Shown: in pieces, positions 22,729 through 29,026 of the stretch | How positions within the stretch are numbered: position 1 is the stretch's first letter | How the letters are laid out: each line of letters opens with the position of its first letter | Source of the DNA: an uncultured Lachnospiraceae bacterium | GTDB taxonomy: Bacteria > Bacillota > Clostridia > Lachnospirales > Lachnospiraceae | Direction of reading: 5' to 3' | DNA: 29,026 nucleotides | Assembly: GCA_910576895.1 (NCBI GenBank) | Contig: CAJTJZ010000033.1 | Span: 1 to 29,026 of the forward strand | Notes under the pieces: model-generated | Told to the model about the DNA's origin: nothing | Databases searched by the model: none | The model's input: the letters and a program-made list of their open reading frames with translations, nothing else | Translations under genes and position numbers: made by a program

Positions 22729-23661
22729 ATGGGCGGAATAGGAAAATGTATCAAAGTATTACTAGGAATTTCAATTTTTAGCCTTGCTTCTATGAAAGGA
22801 CTATCACTGATAAGTGAGCATAGTGCTGATTGGGTAGCAAAATATGAAAAAAATGCGGATTTAGAAACAGCAAAAGCAGTTACAGAAGATACTGTGGAAG
22901 TCAGCGATCATCAAAGTTTTCTTGATGCTGTCTATCTTATGGCTTTAAATAGACAGTTATCAGGAACTTTTTATTATAAAGGCGATTATAATGATATCTT
23001 TCATGGGGATATCAATAAATTATTAAGTGAAATTTGTGCAATTGATGATAAAGAAACAAGTGATGATGCTGATTATTTGGAAAATAGTATTTCTTCGATT
23101 AATGTAGGCACAAGTTATAATTATATTGGTTCTAAAATTATTGATTCTACAATTACAATTAAGATTAAATATCTTGAATCGGCACAGCAGCTTAAGGAAG
23201 TAAATAAAAAAGTAAAAAAGATTCTTAAAAAGCTTGATTTAGAAGGAAAGTCAGAAGCTCAAAAAGTAAAATTAATTCATGATTATATTATAAATAATAC
23301 AAAATATATATCTTCAGAAAACTCTCATACAGCTTATGGGGCATTACAGGGCAAGGCAGTTTGTCAAGGATACTCTCAGCTTGCTTATAAAATGTTGACC
23401 GATGCTAATATAAAATGTCATTTTATTTCTGGAAAAGCAAATAATGGAAAAAAGACAGAGGATCATGCATGGAATCTTGTTCAAGTAAAAAATAAGTGGT
23501 ATTATTTAGATGTAACATGGGACGATCCAACAGGAGGCGAGGATCGGCTACGATATGATTATTTTTTAGTAGGAAGCAAACGATTTGAAAAAGATCATAT
23601 GGCAGCAAAGGAATTTAAAAAGCTTATAACAAAGGCAAGTAAATCAGATTATAAAGAATAA
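22729..23661 (+). CDS. Secreted or membrane-anchored transglutaminase-like protein
   Basis: The 310-aa protein has an N-terminal hydrophobic segment (about 7-24, signal peptide or anchor), a middle domain of unknown fold, and a transglutaminase-like domain at about 190-300. The catalytic triad is visible: Cys in GKAVCQGYSQLAY, His in EDHAWNLVQV and Asp in YYLDVTWDDP. Many bacterial proteins of this group are extracellular peptidases or cross-linking enzymes acting at the cell wall; the substrate is unknown. The ATG at 22729 follows AAAGGAAAT; the longer frame from 22639 would translate the terminator and is rejected. mutY follows after 11 bp. Confidence 0.85.
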   Translation: MGGIGKCIKVLLGISIFSLASMKGLSLISEHSADWVAKYEKNADLETAKAVTEDTVEVSDHQSFLDAVYLMALNRQLSGTFYYKGDYNDIFHGDINKLLSEICAIDDKETSDDADYLENSISSINVGTSYNYIGSKIIDSTITIKIKYLESAQQLKEVNKKVKKILKKLDLEGKSEAQKVKLIHDYIINNTKYISSENSHTAYGALQGKAVCQGYSQLAYKMLTDANIKCHFISGKANNGKKTEDHAWNLVQVKNKWYYLDVTWDDPTGGEDRLRYDYFLVGSKRFEKDHMAAKEFKKLITKASKSDYKE

Positions 23662-23672
23662 AGGAAAAAAAT

Positions 23673-24824
23673 ATGAAAGAAAAGAGAATAGAATTATTTC
23701 AGAGCATCGTGCCTTTCCTATGCGATTGGTTTGAAAAGGATCATAGACAGATGTACTGGCGTTCACATCCCCTGCCTTATTATGTTTGGATTTCAGAAAT
23801 TATGCTGCAGCAGACAAGAGTAGAAGCTGTTCGAGAATATTTTGCTCGTTTCATTCAGGAATTGCCTGATATAAAAAGCCTTGCTATGGTAGATACAGAT
23901 AAACTTTTAAAGCTTTGGGAAGGACTTGGTTATTATAATCGAGCAAAAAATTTAAAAAAAGCAGCAATTGTTATTTTAGAAGAATACAATGGTAAAATGC
24001 CATCAGAATATAAAGAACTTTTAAAACTTCCCGGAATTGGGGAGTATACAGCAGGTGCAATTGCTTCTATTGCCTTTGGGCAAGCTGAACCTGCTGTTGA
24101 TGGAAATGTTTTGCGTGTTTTAATGAGAGTAACAGAAAATCATGAAGATATTTTAAAAGAAAAGGTAAAACGAGAATTAAGAGAAGATTTAAAACAGATA
24201 ATACCAAAAGGGAAACCGGGAATTTTTAATCAAGCACTGATGGAACTTGGGGCAGTTGTATGTGTTCCAAATGGACTGCCAAAATGTTTACAGTGTCCAA
24301 TCAAGATATTTTGTCAGGCAAGGGAACAAGGAATAGAACATGACTTGTCTTATGCACAATCACTTCCATGGAAAGCACCAAAAAAAGAAAGACAAAAAGA
24401 GGATTGGACCATATTTTTATTTGAGAGAGATGGAAAAATTGCTGTAGGACGGCGAGCAGAAAAAGGACTTTTAGCAAATATGTGGGAATTTCCTATGCTT
24501 TCTGGCCGTTTAAAAAAATCAGAGCTTGAGATGCTTCTTGAAGAAGCAGGATTTCGCTTTGAAACAATAGAAGCACTTGGAGAGGCAAAACATATCTTTT
24601 CTCATATAGAATGGCATATGACAGGATATTTGATTCGACTTTCTGGGAATCCTATGATAGTAGCAGAACAAAATAGATATCATATTCAGGAAGAAAGAAA
24701 AGAACTTGTACCTATATTAGAAGATTTATTAAAAGAACGAAATTGGGAAACACCAGCAACACTTAAAAAAGAATATTCTATGCCATCAGCATTTAAAGTA
24801 TATAAACAAAAGCTTGGAATTTAA
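23673..24824 (+). CDS. mutY: A/G-specific adenine DNA glycosylase
   Basis: The 383-aa repair enzyme removes adenine mispaired with 8-oxoguanine. VWISEIMLQQTRVEAV holds the catalytic Glu; LPGIGEYTAGAIASIAFG is the helix-hairpin-helix and AVDGNVLRVLMR contains the catalytic Asp. Four cysteines in CVPNGLPKCLQCPIKIFC bind the 4Fe-4S cluster, here as C-x7-C-x2-C-x5-C, one residue longer in the first gap than in E. coli. The C-terminal part (about 245-350, GRRAEKGLLANMWEFPML) is the NUDIX-like domain that reads 8-oxoguanine. It lies between the transglutaminase-like and sigma-like genes with short gaps and is probably co-transcribed with them. Confidence 0.96.
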   Translation: MKEKRIELFQSIVPFLCDWFEKDHRQMYWRSHPLPYYVWISEIMLQQTRVEAVREYFARFIQELPDIKSLAMVDTDKLLKLWEGLGYYNRAKNLKKAAIVILEEYNGKMPSEYKELLKLPGIGEYTAGAIASIAFGQAEPAVDGNVLRVLMRVTENHEDILKEKVKRELREDLKQIIPKGKPGIFNQALMELGAVVCVPNGLPKCLQCPIKIFCQAREQGIEHDLSYAQSLPWKAPKKERQKEDWTIFLFERDGKIAVGRRAEKGLLANMWEFPMLSGRLKKSELEMLLEEAGFRFETIEALGEAKHIFSHIEWHMTGYLIRLSGNPMIVAEQNRYHIQEERKELVPILEDLLKERNWETPATLKKEYSMPSAFKVYKQKLGI

Positions 24825-24840
24825 AGAAAGGAAAGAAAGA

Positions 24841-25665
24841 ATGTTATCGGAACAAGATAGAGTAAAATTTCTGGCTGCATTGCCAAAATTATTAGAATAT
24901 GCTAAAATGCAGGAAATGGAACTTACAAAACAGGAAGTAGAAAGTTTTTTTGAGGAAATTGCATTAACAAAAGAACATTATGATCAAATTTATGCGTATC
25001 TTTTAGCAAATAAAATTTCAGTAAAAGATGGAAATGTGCTACAAAAGGATGCTAGGAAATATAAGAACACTTGGAAAAGACAGAAAACAGAAGAAAAATC
25101 TGCATATTTACAAATGTATTTACAGGATTTAGATAGCATTTCTGCTTGTAGTGTAAGCGAAGAGATGCAATTATATCATAAATTATTACAGGGAGATAAA
25201 CAGGCACAAAAACGTCTTGCAGAAGGAAAGCTTTATCGTGTAGTAGAACTTGTTAGGGAATATGTAGAGGATAGTTTTATAACAGAAGACTTAATTCAAG
25301 AAGGAAATATGGGACTTTTGGCAGCACTTTCTGAATTATATCATGCAAAAGAAAAAAAAGAAGAAGATTGTGCTAAAATGATAGATGATTATATTCGTCA
25401 ATGGATAGCATTTGCAGTCGATGCTCAAATTAGCGATAAAGATCAGGAAATGAAAATTGTTGCAAAAATAAATCTTGTTCATGAAGCAGCACGTACTTTG
25501 GCAGAAGAACTTGGTAGAATTGCTACCGTATTTGAACTATCAGAGTATACAAAGCTGCCGTTAGAGGAAATTGAAGATATGATTAATCTCTCTGAGGGCA
25601 GCATTGATGTTGGAAAAGGAGATATTGATGGAGCAAAAGGATCGATTGTTTGGGATTTTAAATAA
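24841..25665 (+). CDS. Sigma-70-like protein lacking region 4
   Basis: The 274-aa protein resembles the front of a primary sigma factor. Residues 5-65 match region 1.1 (LPKLLEYAKMQEMELTKQEVESFFEE and the following helix); about 115-200 match regions 1.2-2 in reduced form (SVSEEMQLYHKLLQGDKQAQKRLAEGKLYRVVELVREYV, EDLIQEGNMGLLAAL, DYIRQWIAFAVDAQI); about 205-250 look like region 3. It then ends with a short Gly/Asp-rich tail, and region 4, which reads the -35 box, is absent. Core-polymerase contacts in region 2 seem preserved, so it may bind RNA polymerase as an anti- or co-sigma factor, or be decaying. The ATG at 24841 follows AAAGGAAAG, 16 bp after mutY. Confidence 0.75.
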   Translation: MLSEQDRVKFLAALPKLLEYAKMQEMELTKQEVESFFEEIALTKEHYDQIYAYLLANKISVKDGNVLQKDARKYKNTWKRQKTEEKSAYLQMYLQDLDSISACSVSEEMQLYHKLLQGDKQAQKRLAEGKLYRVVELVREYVEDSFITEDLIQEGNMGLLAALSELYHAKEKKEEDCAKMIDDYIRQWIAFAVDAQISDKDQEMKIVAKINLVHEAARTLAEELGRIATVFELSEYTKLPLEEIEDMINLSEGSIDVGKGDIDGAKGSIVWDFK

Positions 25666-25673
25666 ATACTATA

Positions 25674-25973
25674 TTACTTTTTTGTTTTCGTTGCTTCTTT
25701 TTTTGATGTATCCCGTTGTTCTTTTTCCTTTTGCTGCTTGGCAATAAGATCGAAAAAGATATCATCTTTATTTGGAATACGATATCCTTTTTTGCTTTCT
25801 TTGCAGTCATAAAATTTATAAATATTGCCGCTTTCCATAGTGATATGATCGCTGTTGCATTGATCATAATTTCGTATGTAAGGAAGTTTGTCATAGAACT
25901 CTTCCCCCGGTTCACGATTAAGGAAAGTATGTTTTGGAGAAAGACTCCAAGTTTCGCTTGGCATTTTAATCAT
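25674..25973 (-). CDS. Small protein of unknown function
   Basis: The 99-aa protein (MIKMPSETWSLSPKHTFLN...) has an AGGA ribosome site before the ATG at 25973. It is soluble, with aromatic and charged residues in the first two thirds and a very lysine/glutamate-rich end (KQQKEKEQRDTSKKEATKTKK) that is probably disordered. I recognise no domain. It ends 8 bp from the end of the convergent sigma-like gene, and the upstream region is shared with the divergent zinc-ribbon protein gene. A true gene is likely from the ribosome site and coding-like composition; the function is open. Confidence 0.6.
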   Translation of the reverse strand: MIKMPSETWSLSPKHTFLNREPGEEFYDKLPYIRNYDQCNSDHITMESGNIYKFYDCKESKKGYRIPNKDDIFFDLIAKQQKEKEQRDTSKKEATKTKK

Positions 25974-26106
25974 AGAAATCAATTCCTTTCATAATTTTTA
26001 CGATAAGGTTATATTTCTTTATTATATCGTAAATTAATAAAAGTTTCAATAAAATTTTCTGCGTTTTTTGGAAAAAATTACAGTGTGGTATTATAAGAGA
26101 ATATGT

Positions 26107-26112
26107 TATAAT
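26107..26112 (+). promoter_or_regulatory. -10 box of the zinc-ribbon protein gene
   Basis: A perfect TATAAT lies about 50 bp before the ATG at 26162. The matching -35 position (TGTGGT, 26084-26089) is poor. Confidence 0.45.
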
Positions 26113-26161
26113 AAAGAATTATAGGATCACGGTTAAGGATTTTATTTAGGAGGGAAAAAGG

Positions 26162-27121
26162 ATGAAAGTTTATGTTTGTCCAATATGTGATCATGCTATG
26201 GAAGGAAGATATTATTGTCGGAATTGCCATGAATTTGTAAGAAATCCTTATTATATGGAAATAAATTATTCTTTAGATCGTGCTGCTGTAAAATCAGAGG
26301 GAGAAACAGAAATAGAATTAAATAATAAAAAAAATACAATACAAACAACACAGAAAACAGAAAAAAGACAGTATCATATTTTATGGTTATTTCTTATTTA
26401 TATTTTATTTCAGATTGGGATTGTTCTATATTCTAAAATACCAAAGGCTACCATTGGAGAGATAAAAAGTAAAGTGGAACGACTTTTTCCTGAAAAAAAA
26501 CAGATAAAAGATGTGGAAGATATGGAGTTAGGGGAAGGCAATGAAATAGAGTTTTCAAGTGATTGGAGTTATGAAACACCAGATTATAATGAAATTGTAA
26601 CACGAGGAGAAGAAAGTACAGGACTTACACATTTTGCAATTGATGGAAAAGAATTTACAAAGAAACTTCATCAAATATTAAATGATGCTGATTTTGATGT
26701 TATCGAAAATGCAGAACATATGGAAAATTATATTGCTTTTAATGCGGAACAAAGTGAAAAATATTCTTATTTTGAAAATATTAAGACCTTTTATTTAACA
26801 GAGGATTTTATGGAATATTATCGTATTTCAAAGGATTCCGTTAGTGGAAGATTAATTGATACAGAAATAGAAAGTACAGATTTTGATCAAGTGTGTTTCT
26901 TTGTAAGGGCAGCAGCTTCTCTTTTATTTCCTGATAATAAAAGAAAACAAAAGAGAGTAGAAAAACTGGATAGTTATTTGGAAAGGCTTTTAGGAGAGGA
27001 AACTTATTTTTCAGAAAGAATTGGTACAATGATAATTTCGGGATATACTTATACGAATAAAACAACAAATCAAGATAAAATGGCATTTCATATTTCTTTA
27101 TCAAGTGCAGAAAATGCATAA
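26162..27121 (+). CDS. Zinc-ribbon membrane protein of unknown function
   Basis: The 319-aa protein begins with a zinc ribbon (Cys6, Cys9, Cys19, Cys22: VCPICD and YCRNCH), then a charged linker, one membrane helix (about 71-90, YHILWLFLIYILFQIGIVLY) and a C-terminal domain of about 200 residues which I do not recognise (SSDWSYETPDYNEIVTRGEES ... LLGEETYFSERIGTMIISGYTY). With the positive linker inside, the large domain would lie outside the cell. An AGGAGGG site precedes the ATG. It stands alone between divergent and convergent genes. Many Clostridia have proteins with a cytosolic zinc ribbon and an outer domain, of mostly unknown role. Confidence 0.7.
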   Translation: MKVYVCPICDHAMEGRYYCRNCHEFVRNPYYMEINYSLDRAAVKSEGETEIELNNKKNTIQTTQKTEKRQYHILWLFLIYILFQIGIVLYSKIPKATIGEIKSKVERLFPEKKQIKDVEDMELGEGNEIEFSSDWSYETPDYNEIVTRGEESTGLTHFAIDGKEFTKKLHQILNDADFDVIENAEHMENYIAFNAEQSEKYSYFENIKTFYLTEDFMEYYRISKDSVSGRLIDTEIESTDFDQVCFFVRAAASLLFPDNKRKQKRVEKLDSYLERLLGEETYFSERIGTMIISGYTYTNKTTNQDKMAFHISLSSAENA

Positions 27122-27231
27122 ATAATAGAAAAAGAAAAAAAGAGAAAATAGCATGGTTTTTGGTAGTTTTTGCAAAATTGGGAATAAAAGCTTTTTGTAG
27201 TATTAGAAATAGACAAAAAGTTTTCATTGTT

Positions 27232-28071
27232 TTAAATATCAATAAATGTTTTTATAGCATAAGCAACCCCATCTTCTTCATTTGTCTTTGTAATAAAATC
27301 GGCAGCAGCTTTGATTTCTTTATCAGCATTTCCCATAGCAACGCCAATTCCAGCGGCTTTTATCATATCAAGATCATTGCTGCTATCTCCACAAGCCATA
27401 ATTTGTTCTTTTTTAATACCAAGTTGTTCTCCAAATTTAATTAAAGCAGTTCCTTTATTGACAGTTTTTGAAGTAACTTCAATATTAACAGAAAGACCAG
27501 CGGAAATAGAAACAGGAGTAAGACGAAAAAGATCTTGCATCATTTCTTGTTTCTTTTTTTGATCTTGAATCATAAGATTGATTTTTTCTATATTTTTTCC
27601 TTTTTTCTCAATATATTCACGTAAATTTTCTACAGGTTGTCTTGATTTTAGAAAATAAGGCAAAAGACCACCAAGATCAAAATTTTTTAATACTTGTTCA
27701 TAGGCAGTACGTTCTACAAAAACTTCTCCATCAATATAAACATCAGGAATATAGCCGTATCCTGCCATATAATCTAAAATAAGAAGTGCTTGAGAAAGCG
27801 GAAGGGTATCTTCAAAAACAGCTTTTTTTGTATGTATATTAATAATACGTGCACCATTAGAAGTTAAGGCATAAGTAACACCGGGAATTGTCAGAAAGTC
27901 TTCTGGTAGTCCAGCCATAGGGCGACCAGTAGCGGGCATGACAATAATATTACATGCTATTGCTGAACGAATAGCAGAACGTACTACAGAAGTAATTTCT
28001 TTTTTTTCATTAAATACAGTACCATCTAAATCAAGTGCAATAAGACGAATTTGATTTTTCGTAGCTGGCAT
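27232..28071 (-). CDS. Cof-type HAD-superfamily phosphatase
   Basis: The 279-aa protein shows the HAD motifs in order: LIALDLDGTVF (motif I, nucleophile Asp about residue 13), ATGRPMA (motif II), a Lys in NKGTALIKFGEQLG (motif III) and GDSSNDLDMIKAAGIGVAMGNA (motif IV). The cap domain between motifs II and III is of the C2b (Cof) type. Such enzymes dephosphorylate sugar phosphates, flavin or pyridoxal phosphates; the substrate is not predictable. An AAGGAG site lies 7 nt before the ATG. It is divergent from the LacI-type gene, 274 bp away, so it could be under that regulator, which is only a guess from position. Confidence 0.92.
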   Translation of the reverse strand: MPATKNQIRLIALDLDGTVFNEKKEITSVVRSAIRSAIACNIIVMPATGRPMAGLPEDFLTIPGVTYALTSNGARIINIHTKKAVFEDTLPLSQALLILDYMAGYGYIPDVYIDGEVFVERTAYEQVLKNFDLGGLLPYFLKSRQPVENLREYIEKKGKNIEKINLMIQDQKKKQEMMQDLFRLTPVSISAGLSVNIEVTSKTVNKGTALIKFGEQLGIKKEQIMACGDSSNDLDMIKAAGIGVAMGNADKEIKAAADFITKTNEEDGVAYAIKTFIDI

Positions 28072-28170
28072 AATAATTCTCCTTAAATGTAGTTGTTTTT
28101 TTTAATAAGTATAGTATCATAATCAAAAGAAAGATGCAAATATAATCTTTCTAATACTCGATAGATTTAG

Positions 28171-28199
28171 TTGAAATTTTATGGGATGTATATTACAAT
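28171..28199 (+). promoter_or_regulatory. Candidate promoter of the LacI-family gene
   Basis: TTGAAA (28171-28176) and TACAAT (28194-28199) are 17 bp apart. This gives a leader of about 140 nt. Further downstream, AACG near 28252-28256 and CGTT near 28267-28271 form an AT-centred inverted repeat that might be an operator. Confidence 0.5.
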
Positions 28200-28292
28200 A
28201 TTTATAATAATAACGAATAAAGGAAAAACTTGTATATATTGGCAGTCGAAAAACGGAAAATTTTTTCGTTTATAAGTAAAAATTATATTATT

Positions 28293-28335
28293 AAGGAAGG
28301 AGAAAGTTACTAAGAACATAAAATATTATAGTAAC
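28293..28335 (+). promoter_or_regulatory. Strong ribosome site separated from the start codon by a hairpin
   Basis: AAGGAAGGAG (about 28293-28302) lies some 44 nt before the ATG at 28346, and no start codon follows it at normal distance. Between them GTTACTA (28306-28312) and TAGTAAC (28329-28335) form a 7-bp stem. If folded, the effective spacing shrinks to about 13 nt. Confidence 0.45.
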
Positions 28336-28345
28336 AGTAATTTAT

Positions 28346-29026
28346 ATGGTAACAATTAAAGAAATAGCAAAAGAATGTAGCGTATCCATAGCAACAGTAT
28401 CTAATATATTAAATAATAAACCAAATGTAGGAGAGGAAACAAAGCAAAAAGTATTAAAGGCTATTGAGGAAATGAATTATACACCAAATACAATTGCAAA
28501 GAATCTAAAAACGAAAAATACAAGAACAATTGGAGCACTAATAGAAGATATTACTGTATTTTGTGCTCCGGAAATTATTGATGGTATTACTTATTATTGT
28601 GAGCAAAAAAAGTATAATGTGCTTTTAATTAATTTGAGATTACATAAAAAATATGGATATAATTATTTGGAAGAAGAAAGTTTTTTTAATGTAGTAAGGC
28701 AAGAAATACGAGAGCTAATTTCAAAACAAGTAGAAGGCATTATTTATGTAACAGCCCATGAAAGAGAATTAAGATGTTTGCCAGATAATTTAAAAATACC
28801 AGCAGTGATGGCATATGGATATACAGGTTCACAGAAATTCCCATCGGTTGTTGTAAATGATGTACAGGGGGCATATACAATTGTCAACTATATGATAGAA
28901 CAAGGACATAAAAAAATTGGCGTAATTACAGGAAAGGAGCGTAGTCTACATACAAGAGATCGTTTATTTGGCTATCAGAAGGCATTATATGATAATAAGA
29001 TTTTTTATAATCCAGAGTTTATTGTT
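28346..29026 (+). CDS. LacI-family transcriptional regulator, C-terminus cut by window edge
   Basis: 227 codons are visible. The N-terminal helix-turn-helix and hinge are typical (MVTIKEIAKECSVSIATVSN, then NILNNKPNVGEETKQKVLKAIEEMNYTPN). The sugar-binding-type periplasmic fold follows (TRTIGALIEDITVFCAPEIIDGITYYCE ... VVVNDVQGAYTIVNYMIEQGHKKIGVITG). It should bind an operator as a dimer and respond to a sugar or related metabolite. The frame is open to the last base of the window, about two thirds of the usual 330-340 residues. The start has no ribosome site at normal distance; see the hairpin leader. The HAD phosphatase gene lies divergent upstream. Confidence 0.93.
   Translation, partial: MVTIKEIAKECSVSIATVSNILNNKPNVGEETKQKVLKAIEEMNYTPNTIAKNLKTKNTRTIGALIEDITVFCAPEIIDGITYYCEQKKYNVLLINLRLHKKYGYNYLEEESFFNVVRQEIRELISKQVEGIIYVTAHERELRCLPDNLKIPAVMAYGYTGSQKFPSVVVNDVQGAYTIVNYMIEQGHKKIGVITGKERSLHTRDRLFGYQKALYDNKIFYNPEFIV

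Overview
The window looks like chromosome from a low-GC, anaerobic Gram-positive bacterium, most probably a clostridial member of the Lachnospiraceae. Signs are the AT-rich DNA, strong AGGAGG-type ribosome binding sites, the oxygen-independent ribonucleotide reductase NrdD/NrdG, the aspartate-semialdehyde route to spermidine, LicD/LCP cell-wall genes and many TTGACA-17-TATAAT-type promoters. The species assignment is inference.

Layout. (1) 1-1248: the N-terminal part of a tyrosine recombinase runs off the left edge, followed by a tRNA-Trp(CCA) gene. (2) 1252-5147, minus strand: a GyrI-like protein, spermidine synthase, carboxy(nor)spermidine dehydrogenase and carboxynorspermidine decarboxylase, a polyamine operon. 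(3) 5324-8596, minus: a secreted leucine-rich repeat protein, then an NfeD-flotillin membrane-microdomain pair. (4) 9063-12803, plus: nrdD behind a promoter with two NrdR boxes, an unusual 169-bp structured element with terminal inverted repeats, nrdG, and dut, all serving deoxynucleotide supply. (5) 12880-13546: a YefM/YoeB-type toxin-antitoxin operon with an operator like that known from E. coli. (6) 13742-16336, minus: a BlaI/BlaR1-type module in which the M56 protease gene stops just before a sensor domain that continues in another reading frame; a secreted paralogue of that sensor is the first gene of the cluster, and both promoters share sequence. (7) 16568-17060: a promoter and a roughly 400-nt highly structured non-coding region, probably an RNA gene or long leader. 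(8) 17073-20902: a GT2 glycosyltransferase, two LicD-type phosphotransferases and an LCP ligase, for building and anchoring a phospho-substituted wall glycopolymer. (9) 20923-22621: ilvH-ilvC. (10) 22729-25665: a secreted transglutaminase-like protein, MutY and a sigma-factor-like protein without region 4. (11) 25674-29026: a small unknown protein, a zinc-ribbon membrane protein, a Cof-type HAD phosphatase and a LacI-family regulator cut by the right edge.

The most interesting points are the split M56 protease/sensor with its free secreted twin, the structured element between nrdD and nrdG, the large structured RNA candidate at 16.6-17.05 kb flanked by two copies of a 30-nt palindrome that recurs at 22.6 kb, the co-occurrence of SpeE with the alternative carboxyspermidine route, and the region-4-less sigma-like protein. 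All assignments are from reading the sequence; no database search was run.
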